DNA of 64,000 nucleotides, taken from assembly GCF_002865645.1 (NCBI RefSeq), contig NW_020194558.1, forward strand, positions 620,001 to 684,000, written 5' to 3'. The translations under genes were made by a program, and so were the position numbers. Below are positions 25,387 to 37,025 of this stretch, one piece after another (the first letter of the stretch is position 1; each line of letters opens with the position of its first letter). Source of the DNA: Hyaloscypha bicolor E. Taxonomy: Eukaryota; Ascomycota; Leotiomycetes; Helotiales; Hyaloscyphaceae. The notes below the pieces were generated by a model. It saw nothing but the letters and a program-made list of their open reading frames with translations. It was not told the DNA's origin and searched no databases.

Positions 25387-28300
25387 TAGCTAGTTTAATT
25401 AATTCTTTTATTACTTAATATAACTTCCTATTTTATAATTTTTACGTATATTACTAGTTTATTAGATCTTTTCTTATTTTTAAAGTCTTATATTTATACT
25501 AGTAAATAATATTTTTCTAGGCTTTTTAGGCCTTCTTAATTTATTCTTTAATTTCCTTAAGTTATTATATTTTCTAAATATTTTCTAGCTTTTTATAAGT
25601 AATTTTAAGACAAATATCTTTATATAGAATCTTATTCTAATATAAAATAAGGAAAATTATCTAGATATTTTTAGGGCCCAAATATATATTATAATAATAA
25701 AAATTTAAAAAAATTTAAATAGAACCTAGTAAGATTATAAGTTCCTAAACTCTTTTATTATTAGGACTAGTATAAAATACTAGTTTATTTATATTATTAA
25801 TAAATTAATAATAATAGATAAGTTTACTAATATAAAAAAAGAAGTAAAAAAGTAGCTATTAAAAAACTATATTAGAAAGAATAAAAAAAACTTAATTATT
25901 TATTTTAAATTAAAAAATATTTATTAGAATTTATATAAAGAATCTAGTAAAAGAAATAAAAGAAAACTTATTATTAATTTCTTTAGAAAGTTAGATAGTT
26001 CTTTATTTAGCTTTCTAATTCTTTATATTATTAAATACTTATTTATAAAAAACTAGTTATAAAATTATAATCTATAATTTTATAAAACTAGATCCGGCTA
26101 TATTTTAATTCATAAAACCTTAAAGGGCTTTAGATAGCCTATTATTAGTATAAAAAACTATAGCCTGAGTAATAGTCTAAATAACTCTTGTATTTATAGC
26201 TTATTAAGCTTATATAATAGTATAAATATTACTAGAAAAGTAATTAGGTTAAGTAATATGATTTATAGTAAAAGAAAATATAAAAGAAAGTAATTATAGG
26301 GCTATTAGAATAAAAGAAGCCTGGGGTAAAGTAGAACTAGTACCTAGTAGCTATATAGTAATAATAATTAGAGAAATAGATATAATAAATATTTCTAAAA
26401 AAAATATATAAGATAAAAATATTAAAAAAAGCTAGGAATCTGAAATATCTCAGATATAAAAAGAAAAGCAGATATAAACAGAATTCTAGAGCTATAAAAT
26501 TCAAGTTTATTAATATTACTATTTTAGATAAGTAAAGTAATAGCCTCTATATTATATTTATTATTAGTAAATTAATAAAACTTATAATATTAGATATTAT
26601 TATATTAGTATTTAGTTATAAGGCATATAGTATTAGGGTAGGTTTTAAGAAATAGTAATATTATTTTAAGAAATAAGAATTTAAGAATATAAAATATTTA
26701 TATAATAAATAAATTTAATAATTTTATTAGTATTATTTTTAAAAGCAAAAAGGGAATTTCGAAAATAATATATTTAATAATAAATAATACTTATCTTAAT
26801 ATATCTAGTTATTTTATAATTAGCTTATTTAATTATCCTATATTATTAAAAGTATTACTAATAAAGAGCTATTCCTAAATAAAGTCCTGAATTATTAGGA
26901 ATTATATAAGTATTTTTCCGGCCTATATATTATTTATATATTTTATATTTATTAGAATAACTTATTTAAGAATTTTATTTTATATAATAATAATATTATA
27001 TTTACTAATTAGCTTCTTGAATTCTCCTAATATTAGTAGCTGCCCTAAAGCTATATATATCCGGACTATATATTAGAGCTAATAATAAGCTTAAATATAT
27101 AATTAGTTATTATTTCTATTAGTATTTCCTATATAAATATTAGCTATATTTATATTATAAGATATAAGCTTCTAATAATATTACTTTAGTATTTCTCTTA
27201 ATAAAAACTTATTAATATCTATATTAATATATAAGTAAATTATTTATATAAAGCTATATGAGGTTATATTATTTATCCTAAACTAAATAATTATTAAAAA
27301 TTATATTATAAAGCTTTATATTTATAGGATAACCCTAGTATTATATCTTGCCTAGAGGTCTTATATATAGTCTAAATAGCTTGCCGGCTATTATATTAGG
27401 CCAGATCTATTTTTTCTAATTTTATAAATATTTTATAAGTTTATAAACCTATATATCTTATTTTAGATCTATTATATATAAAGTATTAGTAAAGTAATCC
27501 GGTTCTATAAGTATTAGTAATTATAATTTCTAGTATAGGCTAGTTCCTAAAAGTAGTTCTATATATACTAATTAGAATTAGTTATATAATCTAGTATTAT
27601 AATACTAGACCTAATAGCCTTAATAAAAAGTAATATAATTATTAATATCTATTTTTTTTTCTAATAATAAAAAGAATAAGAGGCAAATATAAAGAAATAA
27701 AATTACTTATATATTACTAGTATAGCTAGCTTTTCTAAAGCTCTTATTACCAGAATTTAACTTATTAATTCTCGGTATTTTTCCTAAAAATAAAGTAATT
27801 CTTTATATATATAATTAATAAATTAGCTATTTACGAGAATATAAAATATATTTTAGTAATAAAAGAAAGTTTAGAGCCTTAATAAGTCCTAAAAAAGTAA
27901 AAGCGGTAGCCTATTTAAATATAAATCTAAAGATATTATTATATAACTAAATAGGTAATCTAATTAGAAATTCTAATATATATTTAGATAATATTATATA
28001 AATGAGTATTAATATAAGTATATATCTTAATTTCAAATAATAATAGCTTATTATATTTATTAATTAACTAAATCTAGTTCGGTTTAGATATAATATATTT
28101 TTCTTTCTTAAATTATATCTATTATATTTATAGTATAATTACCTTGGGATCTAGAAGTTATAATATTATATATAAGCTTTCTTTATAAATAATGAAATAT
28201 ATTAGTAAATAAGGCCCTAACTTTCTAATCTAGGGCAAAATAGTAAAATATAGAAAAACTAACTAGATTACTAATAAACCTTATTAACGGAAATATATAT

Positions 28301-29040
28301 ATAAATACTACTATTTATAACCTATAACTCGCCTATTATTTAGCTTACTTTATAATATTATAAATAGTTACTTATTTACTACTTATTTATTTATTATAAT
28401 TATATAATAAATAAGACTAAGCTTTTTATATATATAAATAATTCTAGTAATTAAAACTATATAGCCATAATTCTCAAGATTCTTAAGTATTTCCTTATTT
28501 ATATTTCCTAGATAATATAAGATTATAATCTATATATAAAGAAAAGATATATTTAAATATTTTATTCTTATAGTTACTATTAGACTATATATGAATTAAC
28601 TAAGATTCTATATAAATCTTTTAATTTATTTATAATTTCTTTTTAATTAATATTTATATAAGCTTATTTAGTAATAGCTTTATAATATAATAATAGATTT
28701 ATTAAAAGTTATAGTATTATTTTAATAAAATCTACTAAGTTATTTAATAGGAATTAAGTTCAGGATATACTTTATTATTATAATATACTTTTTAGTAATA
28801 TAAGTACTAAAAAACTCGAGTAATATTATCCCCATATGATTTTATTAATTAATTACTAAAAAAAAGTAATTAGCCGGCTTTTTAGTTATTTTAATAGTTT
28901 AATTTTCTTATTTATAACCTCAGGAATATGAAAAAAGTCATTAGACCCTATTAATAGCATTATCCTAGAAGGGCTTATAGCCTGTAATTACCTAACCATA
29001 GTAATTTATAATAAATACTTAATTTTATATTATACTATCC
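25387..29040. other. AT-rich RIP-mutated DNA with no recognised element
   Basis: TA-saturated sequence with no open frame. Stretches around 26,450-27,800 have a protein-like reading if stops are ignored, but I could not assign them to a family. The AT-rich compartment ends sharply near 29,040, where ordinary base composition begins. Confidence 0.6.
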
Positions 29041-29693
29041 GGCCTAATTTTGGTACGATTTCATATAGTAGTATAGGCTCTCACTTCATTAATTAGACAA
29101 GCAAGCAGCCTTACTATTATTGTATTATCTAAGCCGAAAGTCACGTATGGGTGCTATACCCCTAATTAGGAATTCTGCCTTGGGGAGGAGGGCGCCAGTG
29201 CGAAAATCAGAAAATCAGAAAATCACTTTTCGCTTCTCGGATTTGTCCGCTAGCTAGCTGTGGGCCTCAGTAGAGGCAGGAAATTAAGATTAATGGCAAA
29301 CTGGTGGGGCTCGCATTAAGCTCCCCCTGTATCAGTCGTGTGCTCGTGAAATGAAGGTCCTTCTAATTCGCTGCTCAAGCGACTTCAAATTGTGGCTGCA
29401 CATAACCTCAGACGTCGCCTCTGACCTTTCTCAACCTTCGGCCTCACAACTGCGCATTCACAGGTTCCTGCATTGCCCTCAATAATACTTCAAGCTGCCC
29501 TCGAGGACTTAGTGTCTACTCTATGCCCCTCCAGCGTACCAGGTGGACACAGAACCTCGCATATTCACCCAGCCTCGTCCAAACACTTCGCCATTTTAGA
29601 GCCACCTCCTATCCGGACTGGCCACTAGGAGCGTAGTCTATAAAATTCACCCAAAGCCTTGCGATCAAAGTCCTTCACTAGTCAAAATCCACT
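29041..29693. other. Transition zone upstream of the HET pseudogene
   Basis: Normal composition resumes. The stretch contains three tandem copies of AAAATCAG-like units near 29,202-29,226 and otherwise looks like a promoter or intergenic region. No gene is seen. Confidence 0.5.
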
Positions 29694-31441
29694 ATGCGTC
29701 TCCTCCACTCTCAAGCTCCACGAGTTCATCGGAAGCAAAATCCCGCCCTACGCCATCCTTTCTCACACCCGGGGTGAAGAAGTCTCTTTCCAGGACCTCC
29801 AAAGTGGCAATCTCAATGTCGCAGAGTATAAAGGCTTCGACAAGACCAAACAGTGTTGCAGGATAACGGCCGGGGATGGCTTTGCGTTTGCTTGGGTTGA
29901 CACCTGCTGTATCAACAAAACGAGTAGCGCAGAACTCTCGGAGGCTATCAATTCGATGTTTCGGTGGTATCAGAGGGCTGCAGTTTGTTATGCTTATTTA
30001 GCAGATATCCCATCCCATGAGAATCCGCAAAAGGAGTGGTCTGCTTTTAGGACAAGTCGCGAGGGGCTGGACGCTGCAAGAACTAATTGTCTCCGTGCAC
30101 GTGACTTTTCTCGGTGTGATTGGCAAGAGATTGGAAGCAAATTAAGCTTGCAAGGTCTGGTCTCCGAGGTCACGAAAATTCATCTTGTAGCTTTAATGGG
30201 AGGCGATTTAGATTGTTGGAACGCTGCTCAGGAAATGTCGTGGGCCTCAGATCGAACAACGACAAGAGAAGAGGATATTGCGTACTGTTTGATGGGAATT
30301 TTTGACATCAACATGCCAATGTTGTATGGCGAAGGCATGAAGGCTTTTATCAGGCTTCAAGAAGAGATTATCAGGATCTCTCACGACCAGACAATCTTGG
30401 CGTGGCGGAGTAAACCGAGCCTGTATGGGAGCCACGATGGAGGACTTCTTGCAAATGGCCCACACTTATTTGCCAAGTTAAGCAATGTTGCCAGCTCGGG
30501 CTTCGAGGTAGGGGGGAGTCTGGAATAGGCTTCGCTTTTGTTGGAAAAATTTTAGAGCTACGACTGCCAATGCTCCCTCTAAAAAGCTGGAAGACTTTCA
30601 ACCCTTCCGGTAGACTGATTGCGAAGTATTCGTCAGGTACTTGTTTGGCTTTGATAGGTTGCATCAAACCTGATGAGCATACTTTGCCGGGAAGTCAGGT
30701 GGCGCTTTGTCTGTGTCCCACAGCAGATAAACAAAAATCCTTCCAGAGAGTCAAAACAGAAGATTTCTATTATATAAAGGCAGACCAAATTGCAGTGGCT
30801 GAGATGACATCGTTTTTGGCAAAGAAAATGGCTCGATATCGATGGGATGGCGAAGAGAAACGTCGGTTCAACCAGGATTTATATATTCGAGCGACAGATT
30901 TTCGAACGCTCCCCCAAAAATCAGCTCGATTGAAGGCTACCCACTCAAACCTCCGTTCTTATCAAGAAGCTTTTCATTGGGATCGAATCTGATTCCAACG
31001 AGAGCGTTGCAAATCCTTTAATTTAGAGTTGGCTGGAGTAGTGGAATTTGCCTTGATGTGATATTAAATTTTCTCGATGGCGGATCTCGAGACGGAATTG
31101 TAGCCACAATTGTTGAAATCCCGAGCGCCGGGAAGACCCTGGAGGATGTTATCCAAACTTTTATCATGGGTTTGGACAGTCATCCCTCCAGTTTGAGTGA
31201 ATGGCGCAAAGCCTCTGATCGAGTCGTTCTGGAGATACATGCACTGGGAAGAGTTACTGTAAGAGTCAAAAAGGTGGGCAGACCATGGGATCCAGCGCCA
31301 TGCACACAGGATGGCTACCAGCCCAGTACGGCCAAGACGTTTCGGTTGCGAAATAGAGGCTTGGTACAAACAGGGTTGGGGACCACCCAAAACCTTACTT
31401 ACGCAGGTGTAAGGTATCTGGTTGATGTAAAATTGGAATAG
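29694..31441 (+). pseudogene. HET-domain (heterokaryon incompatibility) gene, broken by several frameshifts
   Basis: HET-domain proteins take part in non-self recognition and cell death after hyphal fusion. The segment 29,710-30,510 clearly encodes a HET domain: KIPPYAILSHT, then FAWVDTCCINKTSSAELSEA, WYQRAAVCYAYLADIP and REEDIAYCLMGIFDINMPML. Several breaks are visible. The ATG at 29,694 (MRLL, the usual family start) is out of frame with the domain. The Trp of the SHTWG motif is Arg. The conserved RGWTLQEL is still encoded near 30,071-30,100 but in another frame, after about 8 missing bases, and the frame is restored near 30,120. The frame is lost again near 30,510, and the tail continues in two other frames (30,570-30,992 and 31,058-31,441). 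It is almost certainly a pseudogene, decayed by indels rather than by RIP. A frame opened from an upstream TTG would still yield only a 289-residue scrambled product. Confidence 0.85.
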
Positions 31442-32501
31442 GATACATTTACGAAACACGAAATCAGGTAATAACACCCCAATCTAATGTTTTCTTCTTT
31501 TTTGTTTACCTTCGAGAACATAGTACAGGATCTTCTTTCTGACTAACACCTCTACGTTTCAGTGCTCCATAGGGCAATACGGAAAGGTCTATAAGATAAC
31601 TCCCTCCACTCAGTTATACGCTCTATTCTCAGGCAGCTGTGCTTTCAGGTGCACATTTTGCACAGGAGACCCCATGTTACACGACACATAGCTAGAGCAC
31701 CATTAGTCCGGATCAGATCAACTCCTCCCCGGACTGAACCCCGCCAAAACACCTCTACTAATTCTTCAACCTCTTCGAGAGGGACCGCTATTGGAACTTG
31801 CAATTGCCGGTGCTTGGTAAGCTGCTAACAGGGAAACAACAACTATTTCTTATACCTTACCCGTTCGTTCCTTTCACCAGTTACCACTGGTGGTTCGTGA
31901 AAAAGATTGGGCCATACTAGCGAGTGGGCCAAGTATTTTACATAGTAAATTTATATTAGAGGTACTTCTAGCTAGCTGGCCCATTCGCTAGTATGATAAC
32001 TAGTGGAAGGAAGGAACGGGTAAGACTGCAAAGTCCCAAACCAAACCAAACATTTTTTCCAGCAAGCGAGGTGTGGAGCACACTGTGGAGTGTTCCTGAA
32101 GTAGACTAACTTCAGGGGTTCCGGAGGGCCTGGAGCGCTATCGCTACTAGCAGCCCAGGGCCCACGCAAGGCGCCTTTACCAAGTTCGGACCATCATTCC
32201 CTGCCGCTGTCTCCACTCCCCACTCCCCAAAGATCGATCAATAGTCTGTTGTCAAAACTTCTCCTCGCGAGTCCCGAGTATACGAAGTCCCTGTTTGCTT
32301 CTCGGGCGCACCGATTGTGCGGCTGAAATGAGGGACGCTGCAACGGGGCCGAGCCGTCTTCTAATTGCAAGTAGTTAGGGAACCACGCTTTGGAGCTTTG
32401 GAGCTTCTACAAAGCATTCTTTTCCTTCGCCCTTCTTCACTGTACTTCGTCGGACTTGTTGAATCGTTATGCTCGCCATTTGTTTTTAAGTATTTGCCAT
32501 C
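31442..32501. other. Intergenic region between the HET pseudogene and the WSC gene
   Basis: About 1 kb without a gene. It contains the small inverted-repeat element at 31,856-32,024 and, toward its right end, the presumed promoter and 5' UTR of the WSC gene. No clear TATA box was found. Confidence 0.5.
31856..32024. mobile_element. 169-bp fold-back (MITE-like) element
   Basis: The left arm (CTTACCCGTTCGTTCC onward) and the right arm read as reverse complement (CTTACCCGTTCCTTCC onward) match at about 25 of the first 28 positions. They match again in an inner block, CATACTAGCGAGTGGGCC against CATACTAGCGAATGGGCC. The left arm has an extra insert of about 28 bp with its own small palindrome (CCACTGGTGG). 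The loop is AT-rich. There is no coding sequence, and a target duplication is not clear. Confidence 0.65.
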
Positions 32502-34465
32502 ATGCGGACCACACTCATTTTCACAACATTCTTTTCCGCCTTCGTGGCTGCCACTCCTTTACACTTGTTACAAGCGAGAGTCACCGTTGCCATTGCTGGT
32601 TACGATTATGCGGGATGTTACTCTGAGGCCACAAGTACGCGAGCCTTCAGCGACCTTTCTTATTACGATGATGGGATGACGATCGAGAAGTGCGCCGCTG
32701 CTTGTTCTGGCTATGCGTGGTTCGGTGCTGAGTACGGGCGCGAAGTAAGCAGCCTATCACTTGTATGGATGTTGAGTATAGATTGACAATTCTCAGTGCT
32801 ACTGTGGTAGTACTCCCAATGCTGGAAGCGCCCAAGTGGAAGAAGCCTATTGCAGATTCCCTTGTCCTGGGAATGCCGCCGAAACTTGTGGATCTGGTGG
32901 TCATCTCACAACCTACGCCAAAAGTGGTACCCTTTCATCTGCACCAAGTGCTCCCTCGACATATGGTTCACTTGGTTGCTATACAGAAGCCACAACCGGC
33001 CGCGCTCTTTCTAGCGCTGCTTTTGCGGACGACGATATGACCATCGAGATGTGTGCTGCGGAGTGTGCTGGTTTTACAATGTTTGGATTGGAATATCGGC
33101 GGGAATGTTATTGCGGGAATGCACTGAACGCCGGAAGTGTTGCTACATCGCAGCTTGACTGCAAGTACTCGTGCATGGGCAACCAATCCGAGAGTTGTGG
33201 AGGAGACTCGCGCCTCAACCTGTACGAATTCGGAGCTACTTCTGTTCCAGAGACAATCGACATTATATATGCTTACCAGGGATGCTACACAGAGGCTACG
33301 AGAATACGGGCTTTGACTGGAAAGGCATACTTCAACGATTCAATGACAGTTGAAGCATGTGCCACTGCCTGCACAGGATTCACCTGGTTCGGTGTTGAAT
33401 ATGGAAGAGAGGTATATTTATCCGATGGTGCTGAGAAAAATAAGGTTCTTTCTAACAATTTTCTTCTAGTGCTATTGCGGAAATACAATCAACAGCGGTA
33501 GTATCCTTGTCGATGGTTCAAAGTGTAGCTTCTCTTGCCCTGGAAATAGCGCCGAGAAATGTGGAGCAGGCAATCACCTTGATGTGAGTTCCCTTGTAAA
33601 CGGACATAATCCTAAATTTCTTACTGAGAATTTGCAGATGTATGAGTTCGGAGCGACCGCTCTCATAATATCGACAACTTCGGTATCACTCAGCACGTCT
33701 TTAGCCGCAGCCACTTCGACTTCGCTCACCCAGACAACCTCCTCAACTGTAAGCAGTTCTGTGGTATCTAGTGCCTCAAACCCGGCGGCCCAAACAACGT
33801 CGGCTTCTTCAAGCAGTTCCTTTTCTATATCAAATAGCCCTACCGCTTCCCCATCAACATCAAGCAGTATTTCATCAAGTACGCAATCCTTCTCTTCCCC
33901 AACCACCACGAGTGCACCTTCAACTACGACATCGAGCTCTGGCTCTACCACAATCTCTTCATCAGCAATATCGACAGGCACCTGTCTCTCTACCACGGGT
34001 CCCTTTCTAGCCAGGGCTACACAATATCTCAACAGCCCATACTACCTATATAACAGACAACTCACTGGAATTCAAGGCACCAGCTGGTGGTATCCATATT
34101 ACACAAGTTCTACCGCAGCTAAATACACGTGGGCCATCAATAGCAACAGCAATCTATTTCTCGCTCATTCCGCTCTAGTAGGGTATCCTTACAAGTCCTA
34201 CTTCTATGTCCAAACTGCCGGGACTGGCAGCGTTTGGCCTATGCTCTTGCCGTCAAACAGTCTTACCAGTGGCGTCAATAGCGGCTCTATTTCCTTGATC
34301 AAGGCCTGCGTCAACTCGTTAACGGGCGAGCTTACCGTGAACGCGGGCGGAAGGACTCAAATGTTGATTTGCGGCGGGGAGTTGTGGATGTCGAACACCC
34401 TGGGATCGGATATCAACCGCGGTGGTTGCACTCAGATGTTTCCCACCATTGTGCCTGCTTCTTGA
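32502..34465 (+). CDS. Secreted protein with three WSC domains and a Ser/Thr-rich linker
   Basis: Four exons give 599 residues: 32,502-32,744, 32,797-33,411, 33,470-33,583 and 33,638-34,465. Three introns of 52-58 bp use donors GTAAGC, GTATAT and GTGAGT. A signal peptide is followed by WSC domains at about residues 36-122, 139-224 and 240-325. Each has the GCYTEAT start, the CAAxC..F.W/MFGxEYxRECYCG core and a PGNxxExCG-type end. Residues about 333-438 are almost pure Ser/Thr/Ala, likely O-glycosylated. The last 160 residues form a Cys-containing domain I do not recognise (SWWYPYY, WPMLLPSNS). There is no membrane segment after the linker, so this is not a Wsc-type stress sensor. A secreted or wall-bound carbohydrate-binding protein is more likely. 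Intron 1 and intron 2 interrupt WSC domains 1 and 3 at the same site, which suggests domain duplication, but WSC2 has lost the intron. Confidence 0.88.
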
Positions 34466-35770
34466 AAGATGTTTGGTCTGGAGCCTGAGTGGGTACTACT
34501 CGGTTTATATACTGCATGGCAATCAGCGTACTTTTCGTTGTCCTATACTATCCTTTCTTCTTACACTATTACATCACTATATAATACAAAAAACTTAATC
34601 ACAATGCATTCAGCACTTTTTTACTATGCTGTTGGATGCTTACAATCACTTGGAGGATCCGCCAATTGCACCGCGCCAGTTACAGGATTCGCAGCTACCA
34701 AGATGCCGGACGACGGGAAGGAACTGAAATCTTGGCATCTCCCTAAAAGGGGGAGAGGGCAACATCCGAAGTCACGCACCCCATCCTCGTACGGCGATCG
34801 TCGCTACTTGTTGCTCAGCTTTTCACGGCCTCGCCAACGGTCGAAGGAAGAATATCATTGATTTCCCACCCAGCCATGCAGTATATTGTCTGGATTTACA
34901 GCCTCTCATCCCTCGTAGTCTCTTTAATCGATAACGTTGGATATGGCTTGTGCTGTGTCTCTGGCCCTGGCTTGTAAGGATCTCTATACTGAAGTACTTA
35001 ACACTCCGTGCATACTATTAATTGATTATCATCCCCCCTCTCGATCGGCTAGCGGCCGACTCAGTGACTAAATCAACGAGGGTTGCGAGGTGATTTGGTA
35101 GGCGAGGGTCCCGCAAACAAGAGAGGGGGAGGGGAGACGAAGAATCATGAATCATGGCACTTTAAGTCATTTCTGGGCTCAAGAGGTTGAGATATTCACT
35201 TGGGTGGACTTGGTGGAATGGCGTACCGAGGGTTTGACTGTGGTCTTGAATTTGTGGTGCTGCGGAGGGATATTTGGCCTTGAGTATCTCCAAGCATGAG
35301 GCGGGAATTGAAGGGCAACTACATTCACAGAACAGCATTTATAACAGACTAAAACCCCATTTTGTGCTCACAAATAACCTCTATTGTGAGTAATATCTTA
35401 GTGCCCAGATATTCATGTATAGGGGATTCAAAGCGGCATGACTTACCGCCTTGTTGCGCTCACGCAAGAGAGCATTGAATCATTACCAAAACAGCATAGT
35501 CTCTGCTTGTACCAAATATTCAAATTCTTCGCCACGTAGAGAGCTCACACCCAGGTAAATGTGATTCAATTCGTCTTCCCCCCCTGAAATTCTATCCTCT
35601 TCGAGAACTCCTCGCTCGAGTACAAATACTCCCTCTTTCTCAAGAAAGTCCCTTTCTATCCTTCCTGACAACCAACCGAACCTCCCACTACTTCTACCGA
35701 TACCAAACAACATCCCAAACTTGAACAACCAAGCCTTACTCGAACCCACAACAACCCAAGAACAAAAAAA
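34466..35770. other. Intergenic region downstream of the WSC gene
   Basis: About 1.3 kb without a supported gene. The first part is probably the 3' UTR of the WSC gene. From about 35,570 the plus strand is pyrimidine-rich, as in a fungal promoter or 5' UTR, leading into the small gene at 35,771. Confidence 0.5.
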
Positions 35771-36090
35771 ATGTGCGACTGGGAAGAATTCCAATATACT
35801 TGCGGCCACGACACCAAAAACTCCACAGCTACTGCCACTTCGCGCGCACCGATCCCTACCACCAATGTTTCGGTGTCAAGACCATCATAGCAACTTGGAT
35901 TAACAATGTAGCGTGCCAGTCATGCATGGATGCTATGAAGGCTGCGGCTATGAAGAACGCTGCACAGGGCAGACGTTAGGTACCTAGCCGGGACGAGCAC
36001 GCGGCGGCCGCGGTTTTCAAGGACGCAACTGCTTCCAAGACCAAGGAGGTCACCATCAAGGCACGCGTGGGGTTCTTAGTGTGGTGGTAG
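35771..36090 (+). pseudogene. Small Cys/His-rich protein gene, broken by a 1-base deletion and a stop
   Basis: The ATG at 35,771 opens MCDWEEFQYTCGHDTK, and the frame then ends at 35,888. Shifting by one base at the A5 run (35,816-35,820) gives a natural continuation, KLHSYCHFARTDPYHQCFGV and then VACQSCMDAMKAAAMKN, up to a stop at 35,977. After that stop the same frame stays open for 36 more codons, to 36,088. The CGH...YCH...C...CQSC spacing resembles short fungal proteins with a Cys/His metal-binding look, which I know only as hypothetical. A missing A in the homopolymer explains the break, so either a recent frameshift mutation or a sequencing error is possible. The stop at 35,977 may be the true end. 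Confidence 0.55.
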
Positions 36091-37025
36091 CTTGGGATCT
36101 TGCATGACTATTTGATTTGTGGACTGGGGTGCGCGGTGCTTTTGCGTTGACATTACATCAACGAGCAACTCGCTCAGGCGTTGCGCCTCAAAAGTTAAAT
36201 GGCAGTGGACGGAGACAGATATCGCTGTACACTACTGCCTGCATGGACTTGATAGGCTCAATAAAAAGCGTTGCGTCACTATTTCCCTTGCTTAATCGTG
36301 AATAGTAAGAGGACGTAAATCAAGCAGAGCACGGTGAAGGATACCAGCTTCACTTGCATGTTACATAACTGCCATTGAGAGAAACCCCACGTGTATCTCA
36401 TCTGGGTTCTTGAAACGTCAAGCGTTCGACAGCCGGTAGGGTGATGAATCACTCCCTTCTCACAATTGACACAAGCTTTCATAAATGCATCTCAATTCCT
36501 GCATCTACGACCTGTTCCGGATCCGGATCCAATTATCATAACAAATCTTCGTCCCCCATCACCCCGCGAAGGATCTCCATTCATGCATCATATACCGCCA
36601 TATACCGCTTCTTCACCCATTCTTTTCTTTTCCCCCAGCCCTAATACAAGCAATCTGGTTGGGCCTACCCATCTCGAAAGCAGCAAATTGCAATTCTAAA
36701 AACACAAGCTCCCCCTCCACGAACTTTCTCTTTCCTGCCATTTTCCATTCGCTCATTCTGTTCCATTCCCTTTCTGTTGACACAATGATGCCATTCCCCG
36801 AACGCCATATAAAAAACGACCCCATTCAGAATGCTGGAGAGGGGAAAAAAATCAAATCGCGATTGAAAAGCAAATCTTTGTACGCGCATGCAGAACGCAA
36901 AGAAACCCAAACGCCGGTATGTAAATCTCGTCTTTTTCGAGTGCTTTTGGTAGGATGGTAGGATCGATGTGATGCCACGCGCGATTGTTGTACAAGTCAA
37001 AGAGGAATGAGGTTCGTCGTCAATC
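36091..37025. other. Intergenic region, includes the RPB1 3' flank
   Basis: About 0.9 kb without a supported gene. Short frames on both strands are low-complexity and overlap each other. The RPB1 terminator region must lie in the right part (minus-strand gene ending at 37,026). Confidence 0.5.

Noticed and set aside
34469..34861. Open frame of 130 codons after the WSC gene
   Set aside because: It starts 4 bases after the WSC stop in a different frame, has low-complexity composition and is most likely 3' UTR.
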